Positions 1-5,556 of a stretch of DNA of 5,557 nucleotides are shown piece by piece (the stretch's first letter is position 1; the number at the start of each line of letters is the position of its first letter). The notes under the pieces were generated by a model. It saw only the letters and a program-made list of their open reading frames with translations. It ran no database searches and was not told the origin of the DNA. The position numbers and the translations under genes are program-made. Source of the DNA: Gammaproteobacteria bacterium (GTDB lineage: Bacteria > Pseudomonadota > Gammaproteobacteria > Steroidobacterales > Steroidobacteraceae); NCBI GenBank assembly GCA_025350345.1, contig JANXYA010000120.1:1-5557 (forward strand). The letters are read 5' to 3'.

Positions 1-36
1 ACCTACGCCTGCCCCAACGCCGCTGCCAATAATGTT

Positions 37-750
37 TCAGTCACGTACTACCTCAGTCAGCAGATAACCCACGCCGCGTATGCTGCGGATGACACGCGGC
101 TCGGCGGCGTCTGCCTCGACCAGCCGCCGCAAGCGCACGATGAAATTATCGACGGTGCGCGAGGTTGGAAACTCATCGGCCGACCAGGCGCGATCGAGTA
201 TCTCATCGCGGCTCACGGCCTTGCCGGCGCGGCTGGCGAGCAGGCGTAGCACCGCGCACTCTTTATGTGTCAGTGCATGGTGCTCGCCGGCCACTTCAGC
301 GCTATAGCGCTCGAAATCGACCTGCGCGCGACCGATGCGCAAGGTGCCACGCACTTCGCCAGGCAGATCGGCCAGATCCTGTGCCCGCTTCAGGCAATTC
401 TGAATGCGCAGCAGCAGCTCGCGAAAATGAAACGGCTTGGTGAGATAGTCGTCCGCGCCCAGTTCCAGGCCACGGACGCGCTCTTCCGGATTGCCGTGGG
501 CAGTCAGAAAGATGATCGCCGATTGCGGCACGGCGGCGCGCAACTCGCCGGCCAGGTCGAAGCCATTCCCGTCGGGCAGGCCGACGTCGAGCAACGTCAG
601 TTGCGGCGGCTGCGCCCGCCAGGCCAGGCGCGCGCGCGCGGCGCTGGCGGCCAGCGTGACCCGGTAGCCGGCTGCAGCCAGCCGCTCGGCGAGCGTCTCC
701 CCGACGTTGCGTTCATCCTCGATGACCAGCAGTTGGGCGCCGCCGCTCAC
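37..750 (-). CDS. OmpR/PhoB-family response regulator
   Basis: A DNA-binding response regulator of 237 residues, the usual length for the OmpR/PhoB class. The receiver domain covers about residues 5-120: the acidic pair is E11/D12, the phosphoacceptor is D55 (LLDVGLPDGNG), the switch threonine is T83 (FLTAH) and the conserved lysine is K105 (YLTKPF). The winged-helix domain covers about 135-232, with ALTHKECAVLRLLA, the recognition-helix region TVDNFIVRLRRL and the terminal hairpin IRSIRGVGYLL. I chose the GTG start at 750 because it overlaps the kinase stop codon (GTGA) and opens directly into the first receiver strand. The reading frame stays open further upstream, but that part lies antisense-like inside the kinase gene in another frame and resembles no receiver sequence. 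The protein is presumably phosphorylated by the kinase encoded just upstream and acts in the cytoplasm as a transcription factor. Its targets are not shown by the sequence; the hem operon it belongs to is one candidate (inference). Family assignment is very secure; the specific role is unknown. Confidence 0.95.
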   Translation of the reverse strand: MSGGAQLLVIEDERNVGETLAERLAAAGYRVTLAASAARARLAWRAQPPQLTLLDVGLPDGNGFDLAGELRAAVPQSAIIFLTAHGNPEERVRGLELGADDYLTKPFHFRELLLRIQNCLKRAQDLADLPGEVRGTLRIGRAQVDFERYSAEVAGEHHALTHKECAVLRLLASRAGKAVSRDEILDRAWSADEFPTSRTVDNFIVRLRRLVEADAAEPRVIRSIRGVGYLLTEVVRD

Positions 751-1721
751 AGCGTGGGCTCCTCGGCGCTGGCCGTGAAGCACAGTTCGGCACGGAACCC
801 CTCTCCGGGAGCGCTGTAGAAATCGGCTCTCCCGCCCATGCGCTGCATCAGCGTGCGCACCAGGTACAGGCCCACACCGCTCCCGCCCGAGGTGGCGCCG
901 CGGCCAAACAGGCGCCCGAGTTCGCGCCCCTGCACGGCCGTGCCGGCGCCGTTGTCGTGGTACTCGAGCAGCACTTTGCCCTCGAGTGCGCGCGCGGTGA
1001 GCCGCACCTGCACGCATTCGAGCCGTGCATGGCGCACCGAATTCTCCAGCAGGTTGCGCAGGATCATCTGCACGGCCGCGGCGTCGGCCAGGATCGGCGG
1101 GAGAGATTCAGCCAGGTGCATGCGCAGCTCGACGCTGGGGCCGTGCGCGGCGGCGATGCTGGTCAGCGTGCGATCGAGCCAGCCGCGCAGCGGCACGGAC
1201 TGCTCGGCGAGCGGCCCGCCGCCCTCGATGCGCGCCAGCTCGAGTGTCTTGTCGATCTGCGATTCCAGCCGGTTCGAATCCTCGAGCAATCGCCGCGCCA
1301 GCTCCGCGCGCTGGTCCCCTTCGGCGATTGCCTCGGCCTGCAGGCGGATGCTGGTGAGCGGGGTGCGCAGCTCGTGGGTGAACGCGGCGAAGAAGGCCTG
1401 CATGCTGCGCGCGCGGCGATTCTCGCGCCAGTACAGCCAGCCGAGCAGGGCGGTCACCGCCAACAGCAGCAGCAGGAACACCGCGGACTCACCGACCACC
1501 ATGCGCCGGGTGCTCGCCCATTGCGCCGCCACCGCGCTATCGGCGCTGCCGGCGAGGGACTGCAGCTCGCCGATCTGGCGCGCCTGGCGTATCACGAGCG
1601 TAATCCACCAGGCCCCGAGGCTGAGCACCAGGGCGATCCACACGGCTGCCAGGACGGCAATGAGGCGCGTGCGCCGTGCCGGCACCACGCTGAGGCTCCC
1701 CTGTCCCGCCTTCACGCTCAT
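747..1721 (-). CDS. Membrane sensor histidine kinase
   Basis: A 324-residue two-component sensor kinase. Two hydrophobic segments lie near residues 20-45 and 78-97, so only about 30 residues would face the periplasm. No PAS or other extracellular sensor domain has room to fit. The HisKA dimerisation and phosphoacceptor region follows, with H116 in FTHELRTPLTS. The HATPase domain has an N box (LRNLLENSVRHA, about 221-232), a G1 box (DNGAG, 256-260), an F-box-like LGRLFGRG (268-275) and a G2 box (GGSGVGLYLVRTL). The kinase should autophosphorylate at H116 and pass phosphate to the regulator whose GTG start overlaps its stop codon. The ATG at 1721 was chosen because it overlaps the hemC/hemD stop codon as ATGA; a longer in-frame start at 1886 would run deep into that gene. 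The 4-base overlaps on both sides imply translational coupling with the hem genes. The stimulus is unknown; a membrane-borne or redox/heme-related signal is only inferred from the neighbours. Confidence 0.94.
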   Translation of the reverse strand: MSVKAGQGSLSVVPARRTRLIAVLAAVWIALVLSLGAWWITLVIRQARQIGELQSLAGSADSAVAAQWASTRRMVVGESAVFLLLLLAVTALLGWLYWRENRRARSMQAFFAAFTHELRTPLTSIRLQAEAIAEGDQRAELARRLLEDSNRLESQIDKTLELARIEGGGPLAEQSVPLRGWLDRTLTSIAAAHGPSVELRMHLAESLPPILADAAAVQMILRNLLENSVRHARLECVQVRLTARALEGKVLLEYHDNGAGTAVQGRELGRLFGRGATSGGSGVGLYLVRTLMQRMGGRADFYSAPGEGFRAELCFTASAEEPTL

Positions 1722-3268
1722 GTCCGCAACCACTCCCGCCAATGCTGCACCGAAGGAAAGACCGCGAGGTTCTGCACGCCCCGGCGGCGCAGCAGCTCGG
1801 CCGTCTTGCCCGGCCCGCAGGCATGCTGGCTGGCTGGCGCGGCTTGCGCACCCCAGCGCTCGAACTGTACGCCGCTGTGCCACCACAGTTGCAGCGCTTC
1901 CGCGCTTGGGCCAGCCGGGTTGGGGGTGCCCGCCTCGCCCTTGCCGCCGACATGCCGATAGGTCGCCAGCACCGGGACGTCAGCCCAACCCGCGGCGGCT
2001 TCCTGATTCGTCAGCGCGAGCCACTCGCGCAGCTCCGGCAATGCCAGCAGCGGGGCCGCCAGCGTCGCGCGCAGCGCGCCGAACCCGAGGCCCTCGGCGC
2101 AGCCTTCGACCCAGACGCCACGTGCGGCGAGCGCAAACCAGCTCTCGGTTCCCGACACCCAGATGTGGGCGCAACGATTGACGGCTGCGGCCGGCAGTTC
2201 CGGCAGGGCCCTTCGATGGGCGATGAAGGCGGCACTGGCCGCGGCGAGCCGGCGCGCCGCCACCTCGGCGATGCCCGGGACGGACTCCATTGCCGGTGCC
2301 GGCTGCACGCTGCCATCCCAGGGACGGAGCGGAGCGCGCGGCGCTGCCGGCGAGGTCCAGCGCAGTTCGGGCGCCAGCGGCCCCTGCTCACCGGTGTCGC
2401 GCAGATACAGCAGCGCTCCGAGTCCTTCGATCTGCACCTGCGTCGCACCGAAGCGCTGATGGCAGCCCCCGCCGCGCTCGGCGAGCAGGGCGCGCTCGGC
2501 CGCCACGGCGGCACGCGTCGGAGGATCATCCAGCGCCGCAAGGATCTGGCCGGTGGCAGCATCGGCGCTGCGGCACTCGATCGCCAGCGCCCCCTGCGCG
2601 GGAGCCACCGGGCAGAGCGTGAGGGGCAAGAGCATGCGTGGCAGCCCGGCCAGCGCTTCGCGCACCAGCGCTTGAGCGCCCACGGCCTCGTCCTGCCACA
2701 GGCGCGACAGGCCGGCAAAGGCGAGAATCACCCCGTCGAGCTGCCGCTCGCTGCCGCGCGGCTCGCGCAGGCGTCGCAGGCGCGTGTCGACGTTGCCGCG
2801 CAGTTCGCACAGCTCCACGCGCGGGGAATGGGGTAGCGCCCGCTCCAGGAACGAGGGCACGAAGGCCTGGCGGCGCGGCGATGAACTGCCGATGCGCAAC
2901 GTGGCCCCGCTCGCGAGCCGCTCCGCCACGTCGGCGGCGAAGTACACGATGTCGCGCGGATTCTCGCGCGCCGGCACCGCGCCCAGCTGCAGATCCGCTG
3001 GCCGCTCGAGGCTCAGGTCCTTGTAGGAATGCACGGTCAGATCGACATCACCGGCGCGCAGCGCGGCGTCGATCTCGGCGGTGAAAAACTCCTTGCCCTC
3101 GACCTGCGAGAGTGGCGTCTGGCTGATCCGATCGCCGCGGGTGTCGATGCCGACGAGTTCGACCTTCAGGTCGGGGTGGAGCTGCTCCAGGCGGCGCGCG
3201 ATGGCGCTGCTCTGCGCGCGCGCCAACAGCGAACGACGAGTGCCTAGCCGTAGTGGCCGCTGCAACAT
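1718..3268 (-). CDS. hemC: Hydroxymethylbilane synthase fused to a HemD-like uroporphyrinogen-III synthase domain
   Basis: A 516-residue protein, far longer than a lone HemC (about 310). Residues 1-300 are porphobilinogen deaminase, which joins four porphobilinogens into hydroxymethylbilane in the cytoplasm. It shows LRLGTRRS at the N terminus, K83/D84 in VHSYKDL (the catalytic Asp region), GSSSPRRQ (128-134 region), LRGNVDTRL (156-164), AQGALAIECR (224-233) and the dipyrromethane-cofactor cysteine C269 in GGGCHQRFGA. A Pro/Ala-rich linker follows. The last 150 residues or so resemble a divergent, shortened HemD domain: HIWVSGTESWFALAARGVWV (368-387), a VLATYRHV strand (433-440) and GPGKTAELLRRRGV (485-498), which fits the GprTa..l...G motif of uroporphyrinogen-III synthases. 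That half would cyclise the linear product. HemC is certain; the HemD role is likely but less sure because the domain is short and divergent. The ATG at 3268 has a GAGGGG ribosome site about 11 bases upstream. The gene is 25 bases downstream of hemA and overlaps the kinase start. Confidence 0.93.
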   Translation of the reverse strand: MLQRPLRLGTRRSLLARAQSSAIARRLEQLHPDLKVELVGIDTRGDRISQTPLSQVEGKEFFTAEIDAALRAGDVDLTVHSYKDLSLERPADLQLGAVPARENPRDIVYFAADVAERLASGATLRIGSSSPRRQAFVPSFLERALPHSPRVELCELRGNVDTRLRRLREPRGSERQLDGVILAFAGLSRLWQDEAVGAQALVREALAGLPRMLLPLTLCPVAPAQGALAIECRSADAATGQILAALDDPPTRAAVAAERALLAERGGGCHQRFGATQVQIEGLGALLYLRDTGEQGPLAPELRWTSPAAPRAPLRPWDGSVQPAPAMESVPGIAEVAARRLAAASAAFIAHRRALPELPAAAVNRCAHIWVSGTESWFALAARGVWVEGCAEGLGFGALRATLAAPLLALPELREWLALTNQEAAAGWADVPVLATYRHVGGKGEAGTPNPAGPSAEALQLWWHSGVQFERWGAQAAPASQHACGPGKTAELLRRRGVQNLAVFPSVQHWREWLRT

Positions 3269-3276
3269 CCGGACGC

Positions 3277-3303
3277 AAGCCCCTCTTGGAAAGTTAAGGG
3301 CTT
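3277..3303 (-). promoter_or_regulatory. Possible hairpin around the hemC ribosome-binding region
   Basis: A perfect 6-base inverted repeat (AAGCCC at 3277-3282 and GGGCTT at 3298-3303) is separated by 15 bases in the short hemA-hemC gap. The loop contains the hemA stop codon (3294-3296). The downstream arm, read on the minus strand, includes part of the purine-rich GAGGGG that is the best ribosome site for hemC. It is not a terminator: no T-run follows. It could tune hemC translation, but a 6-base repeat of this kind also arises by chance. Confidence 0.25.
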
Positions 3304-4286
3304 ATGGTGGCAAATGCCGCGAGATCTTCCCAGCCATGCGCCTGCGTGGGACTCGGGCCCAGGGAGCGCAACACCGCCTTCTCGGCGCAGGCGCGTCGCG
3401 CCCGGGTGACCTGCACGCTGCGCAGGTCGGATTGCGCCTTGAGCATGTCGAACAATGAAGCGAGGCTGGTCAGCCCCGACACTTCGGCCCAGCCCGCATC
3501 GCCCGAGTCACCGAGCCCCAGGTGCACGATGCGCCCCTGGTGCCCCGCACGAGCCTGCCAGGCGGCAATGCGCGCGGCGTCCCGCGCATGGTCGGGCGGC
3601 ACGCACATCACGACATCGCCGGCGGTGGACCAGGCGGCCAGTTCAGCCGCGGCACTCGCCTCCAGTACCCGGCAGGCGCGCTGCGGATTGCGCTCCGCCA
3701 CGAGCTTGGCCAGTTCGAGCGCCCGATCGCGGGTGCGATTCCACAGCAGCAGCTCGCCCGCCTGGATCCAGGGGGCCACGGCCTGGGCCAGCTGCCCGGC
3801 GCCGACCAGCAGCGTCGGGCCTGCCGAGGCCGTGCCGAGGAGCCGGCGCACCTGTGAACCGTAGGAGGCGCTGCCCAGACCGGAGAGCTGGCGCGCGCGC
3901 ACTTCCTTCGTGTCCTGGAAGAGCAGCTGCACCCAGCTGTCGAGCTGGCGCGACAGGATTCCCGGACTGGCGCAAAACTCGCGCCAGGATTCCTTGATCT
4001 GGCCGAAGATCTCGGTCTCGCCCACCAGCCGGCTTTCCAGCCCGCAGGCGAAACGCAACAGGAAGGCATAGGCTTCGGCGCCGGTGTAGCCCTGCGCCTG
4101 TGCGGCCTGGGGCATGCGCTCAACCAGGGCACCTCGCCCTTCGCGCCCGGCGGCGACAACCACCGTGCGCTGGCAGGTGCCAATCACCCAGGCCTGTCCG
4201 TGTCCGCCGGCCGCGGCCTGCTCGGCCACCGTCAGCGGGAAGGCCGCGGCGTCGAGGTGCAGGACCTGGAGTTCAGCCAATTTCAT
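3294..4286 (-). CDS. hemA: Glutamyl-tRNA reductase, short form
   Basis: A 330-residue NADPH-dependent reductase that would convert glutamyl-tRNA to glutamate-1-semialdehyde, the first committed step of C5 tetrapyrrole synthesis in the cytoplasm. The catalytic domain has the thioester cysteine C38 in IGTCQRT, and the family block GLESRLVGETEIFGQIKES (82-100) matches the usual GLDSxxxGExQILGQxK. The nucleotide-binding domain has LLVGAGQLAQ (159-168) and WNRTRDRALELA (182-193). Two oddities stand out: the catalytic motif is CQRTV where CNRTE/CNRVE is usual, and the protein ends near the start of the helix that normally leads into the roughly 100-residue dimerisation domain (family length about 410-430). 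Only 25 bases separate its stop from hemC, so the missing domain is not hidden behind a frameshift. The ATG at 4286 aligns with the normal family N terminus (LQVLHLDAAAFPL against the degenerate LGLNHKTAP block); I see no strong ribosome site before it. It is the first gene of the hem/two-component cluster. Assignment is secure; activity is probable. Confidence 0.9.
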   Translation of the reverse strand: MKLAELQVLHLDAAAFPLTVAEQAAAGGHGQAWVIGTCQRTVVVAAGREGRGALVERMPQAAQAQGYTGAEAYAFLLRFACGLESRLVGETEIFGQIKESWREFCASPGILSRQLDSWVQLLFQDTKEVRARQLSGLGSASYGSQVRRLLGTASAGPTLLVGAGQLAQAVAPWIQAGELLLWNRTRDRALELAKLVAERNPQRACRVLEASAAAELAAWSTAGDVVMCVPPDHARDAARIAAWQARAGHQGRIVHLGLGDSGDAGWAEVSGLTSLASLFDMLKAQSDLRSVQVTRARRACAEKAVLRSLGPSPTQAHGWEDLAAFATISP

Positions 4287-4362
4287 AGTGTCGGAGGCTA
4301 GCCGCGGGTCAGGCCGGCTTTGTCACAGGGAAGTCATATCTGGACTTAAGCCCTGCCTGGCC

Positions 4363-4378
4363 AGTGACTTGGGTCACA
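4363..4378. promoter_or_regulatory. CRP/FNR-type palindrome upstream of hemA
   Basis: The sequence AGTGA-N6-TCACA has arms GTGAC and GTCAC that are perfectly inverted around TTGG, and it closely resembles the TGTGA-N6-TCACA operator of CRP-family regulators. It lies 77 bases upstream of the hemA start. A loose -10-like TATGAC (4338 down to 4333, minus strand) lies about where an activator bound near -41 to -45 would need it. The heptamer GTCACAG recurs at 4322-4328 and 4373-4379. Regulation of hemA by FNR/Anr-type proteins is known in some proteobacteria, but the match here is to the CRP form, and no regulator is identified. It could equally serve the divergent toxin-antitoxin operon. Confidence 0.4.
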
Positions 4379-4453
4379 GATTGGCCTTGCCAGCCGGAGT
4401 GCAGGTGCCGATGGCAGAGGTCCATTGACCGCAGCGCCTGGAATCGGGACTGC

Positions 4454-4484
4454 TCGACTTTATAGCTTGGTCAGACTAGACTAA
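4454..4484 (+). promoter_or_regulatory. Candidate promoter/operator of the toxin-antitoxin operon
   Basis: A possible -35 TCGACT (4454-4459) is followed after 17 bases by a -10-like TAGACT (4477-4482); each matches the sigma70 consensus at about four of six bases. Overlapping the -10 is an imperfect inverted repeat, TTGGTC (4467-4472) and GACTAA (4479-4484), with a tandem AGACTA copy. Toxin-antitoxin operons of this kind normally repress themselves by binding of the antitoxin to short palindromes in exactly this position, 30-50 bases before the antitoxin start. The match is suggestive only. Confidence 0.3.
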
Positions 4485-4514
4485 CTCGGAGCGGCACCTT
4501 GCAGGAGAACGCAC

Positions 4515-4748
4515 ATGGCCACCGTTAATATCTACGACGCCAAGACGCAGCTTTCCAGGCTGGTGGACCAGGCGGCGGCCGGGAAGGACGTCATCATTGC
4601 GCGGGGCGGTAGGCCGGTGGCGCGATTGACGAGCCTTGGTACCTCGAAGCGGCCCCTGCGATTCGGCCTGCTGAAGGGCAAGGTCAAGGTTGCCAGGGAC
4701 TTTGATGCTCCACTGCCCGAAGAGGTGCTGGCGAAATTCGAGGGCTGA
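4515..4748 (+). CDS. Phd/YefM-family antitoxin (VapB-like)
   Basis: A 77-residue antitoxin, typical in size for the family. The N-terminal Phd/YefM fold is recognisable: VNIYDAKTQLSRLVDQAAAG (4-23), then DVIIARGGRPVARL (25-38), the block usually written as ...eGkpvArL. This part dimerises and binds operator DNA. The C-terminal tail, FGLLKGKVKVARDFDAPLPE (50-69) and onward, resembles tails of antitoxins that wrap around PIN-domain toxins and block the active site. The ATG at 4515 is well supported by AGGAGA at 4503-4508, 6 bases upstream. It ends 2 bases before the toxin start. Expected role: neutralise the toxin in the cytoplasm and repress its own operon, with the repeat at 4467-4484 as the likely operator. 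It reads away from hemA and has no evident functional link with the hem genes. Confidence 0.9.
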   Translation: MATVNIYDAKTQLSRLVDQAAAGKDVIIARGGRPVARLTSLGTSKRPLRFGLLKGKVKVARDFDAPLPEEVLAKFEG

Positions 4749-4750
4749 CC

Positions 4751-5128
4751 ATGCGCCTCCTCCTCGACACGCATGTCTACCTGTGGTCGGTCACCGCGAG
4801 TCGCCAGCTCAAGAACGGCGTTCGCGACTACCTGGCCAGCGCCCAAATCGTGTATGTCTCCGCCGCCTCGATCTGGGAAATTGCCATTAAGGCACGGCTA
4901 GGCAAGATCGAGGGCGATCCCGACGCACTTGCCCTTGCCATCGAGGCGAGCGGCTTCCAGGAGCTGCCTGTGACCGCTCGCCACGCAGCCGCCGTGGCGA
5001 AGCTGCCTATGCATCACACGGACCCTTTCGATCGCCTGCTGCTCGCACAGGCCTTCACAGAGCCGCTGCGCCTGATCACTGCGGACCGGGCGCTCGCGGT
5101 CTATGGCGGCGCGGTAACGGTGATCTGA
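4751..5128 (+). CDS. PIN-domain RNase toxin (VapC-like)
   Basis: A 125-residue single-domain PIN ribonuclease of the Sll0205-like/VapC type, full length for the family. The acidic metal-binding residues are in place: D6 in LLLDTHVYLW, E43 in SAASIWEIAIKARLGK, D91/D94 in HHTDPFDRLLLAQA, and D112 in LITADRAL. Such toxins cut RNA (often tRNA or rRNA) with Mg2+/Mn2+ and stop translation when freed from their antitoxin. The actual target cannot be read from the sequence. The start at 4751 is 2 bases after the antitoxin stop, with GAGGG (4740-4744) as its ribosome site inside the antitoxin gene, so the two are one operon. No disabling change is visible, so the pair appears intact and functional. 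Confidence 0.92.
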   Translation: MRLLLDTHVYLWSVTASRQLKNGVRDYLASAQIVYVSAASIWEIAIKARLGKIEGDPDALALAIEASGFQELPVTARHAAAVAKLPMHHTDPFDRLLLAQAFTEPLRLITADRALAVYGGAVTVI

Positions 5129-5330
5129 TGTACCGACTGTTCATTCTGTTTTGGTGGTGCGGAGATAGGCGCCACATTGGGCGGGGTAAGCAGTTAATTT
5201 ATCTGGAAATGACGGCCGGGCACGGCACCGGCGTACCCGCAATCGTACCCTCATCAGCCCCGCCTGCCCGCGAGCTGGCGCACTTCCTCGCGTGCTGACC
5301 GCATTGCTCACCCCAATGGCGGCTTTCGGC
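5129..5330. other. Intergenic stretch between toxin gene and IS30 end
   Basis: About 200 bases with no convincing gene. The left part is richer in A+T than the surroundings (for example around 5190-5210). A 7-base stem with one G-T pair occurs at 5154-5175 (GTGGTGC and GCGCCAC, loop of 8), but there is no T-run after it on either strand, so I do not call it a terminator. Short open frames here (for example 29 codons from 5209 on the plus strand, and a minus-strand frame running into the IS end) lack ribosome sites and recognisable domains. It may be a remnant of earlier insertions. Confidence 0.5.
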
Positions 5331-5356
5331 TGCGGATTCAACCGCTCGACGCAACA
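5331..5356 (-). repeat. Terminal inverted repeat of the IS30-type element
   Basis: Read inward from the outside, the end carries GATTCAA (5335-5341) followed by GACGCAACA (5348-5356). From memory, the IS30 end carries GATTCAA and CAACGCAACA at the same spacing and the same offset from the tip, about 18 identities over 22 positions. That places the tip at the T of 5331. The exact boundary by a base or two depends on the other end, which is not in the window. Confidence 0.7.
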
Positions 5357-5556
5357 CACTGGCTAAATCGCTGAGCGGGCGTTTCGAAGTCTAGCGTCTT
5401 TCGTGGCCGTTCGTTAAGTTGCCGCGCGACGGCATTCAGTTTGGCTTGCGAGTGAAGGGACAGGTCAGTGCCTTTTGGAAAGTACTGTCTCAACAACCCA
5501 TTGGTGTTTTCATTGGATCCGCGTTGCCACGGGTTTTGCGGATCACAGAAGTACAC
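5338..5556 (-). CDS. IS30-family transposase, C-terminal part (5' end beyond window)
   Basis: Seventy-two residues of the C-terminal end of a DDE transposase; the frame runs off the right edge, and the apparent GTG at 5556 is internal rather than a start. The block DPQNPWQRGSNENTNGLLRQ (5-24) and the following YFPKGTDL are the signature around the third catalytic acid of IS30-type enzymes, E16 here (N-E-N). The tail LNERPRKTLDFETPAQRF is also standard for the family (usually ...NxRPRKtLgfkTPaE.f). No stop or frameshift interrupts the visible part. Whether the rest, including the DNA-binding N terminus and first two Asp residues, is intact cannot be judged here. Confidence 0.93.
   Translation of the reverse strand: MYFCDPQNPWQRGSNENTNGLLRQYFPKGTDLSLHSQAKLNAVARQLNERPRKTLDFETPAQRFSQCVASSG

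Noticed and set aside
1..36. Possible end of a convergent plus-strand gene (stop codon TAA at 30-32)
   Set aside because: Only about ten codons are visible, and all three frames give unremarkable short peptides; nothing supports one over another.
629..642. CG-alternating run near the response regulator's N-terminal region
   Set aside because: It encodes ordinary Ala/Arg codons in the receiver domain and is explained by high-GC codon use.
751..1017. Upstream in-frame extension of the response regulator
   Set aside because: The extra residues are Arg/Ala-rich and lie in another frame of the kinase gene; the receiver domain begins right after the GTG at 750.
1722..1886. Upstream in-frame extension of the kinase
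   Set aside because: It would overlap hemC by about 165 bases; the ATG at 1721 gives the standard 4-base overlap and a normal N terminus before the first membrane segment.
838..2181. Long plus-strand open frame of 447 codons opposite the kinase and hemC
   Set aside because: It is rich in Arg, Ser, Pro and Ala with no recognisable domain, and it lies opposite two well-supported genes. Such antisense frames are expected in high-GC DNA.
1742..2836. Plus-strand open frames opposite hemC (364 codons and shorter ones)
   Set aside because: Low-complexity composition and no family motifs; the minus-strand HemC reading has all catalytic residues.
5154..5175. Hairpin after the toxin gene as a terminator
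   Set aside because: The stem is short, includes a G-T pair and has no T-run on the transcribed side.
5141..5359. Minus-strand frame of 72 codons across the IS boundary
   Set aside because: It runs through the IS terminal repeat in a frame different from the transposase, has no ribosome site and shows no domain I recognise.
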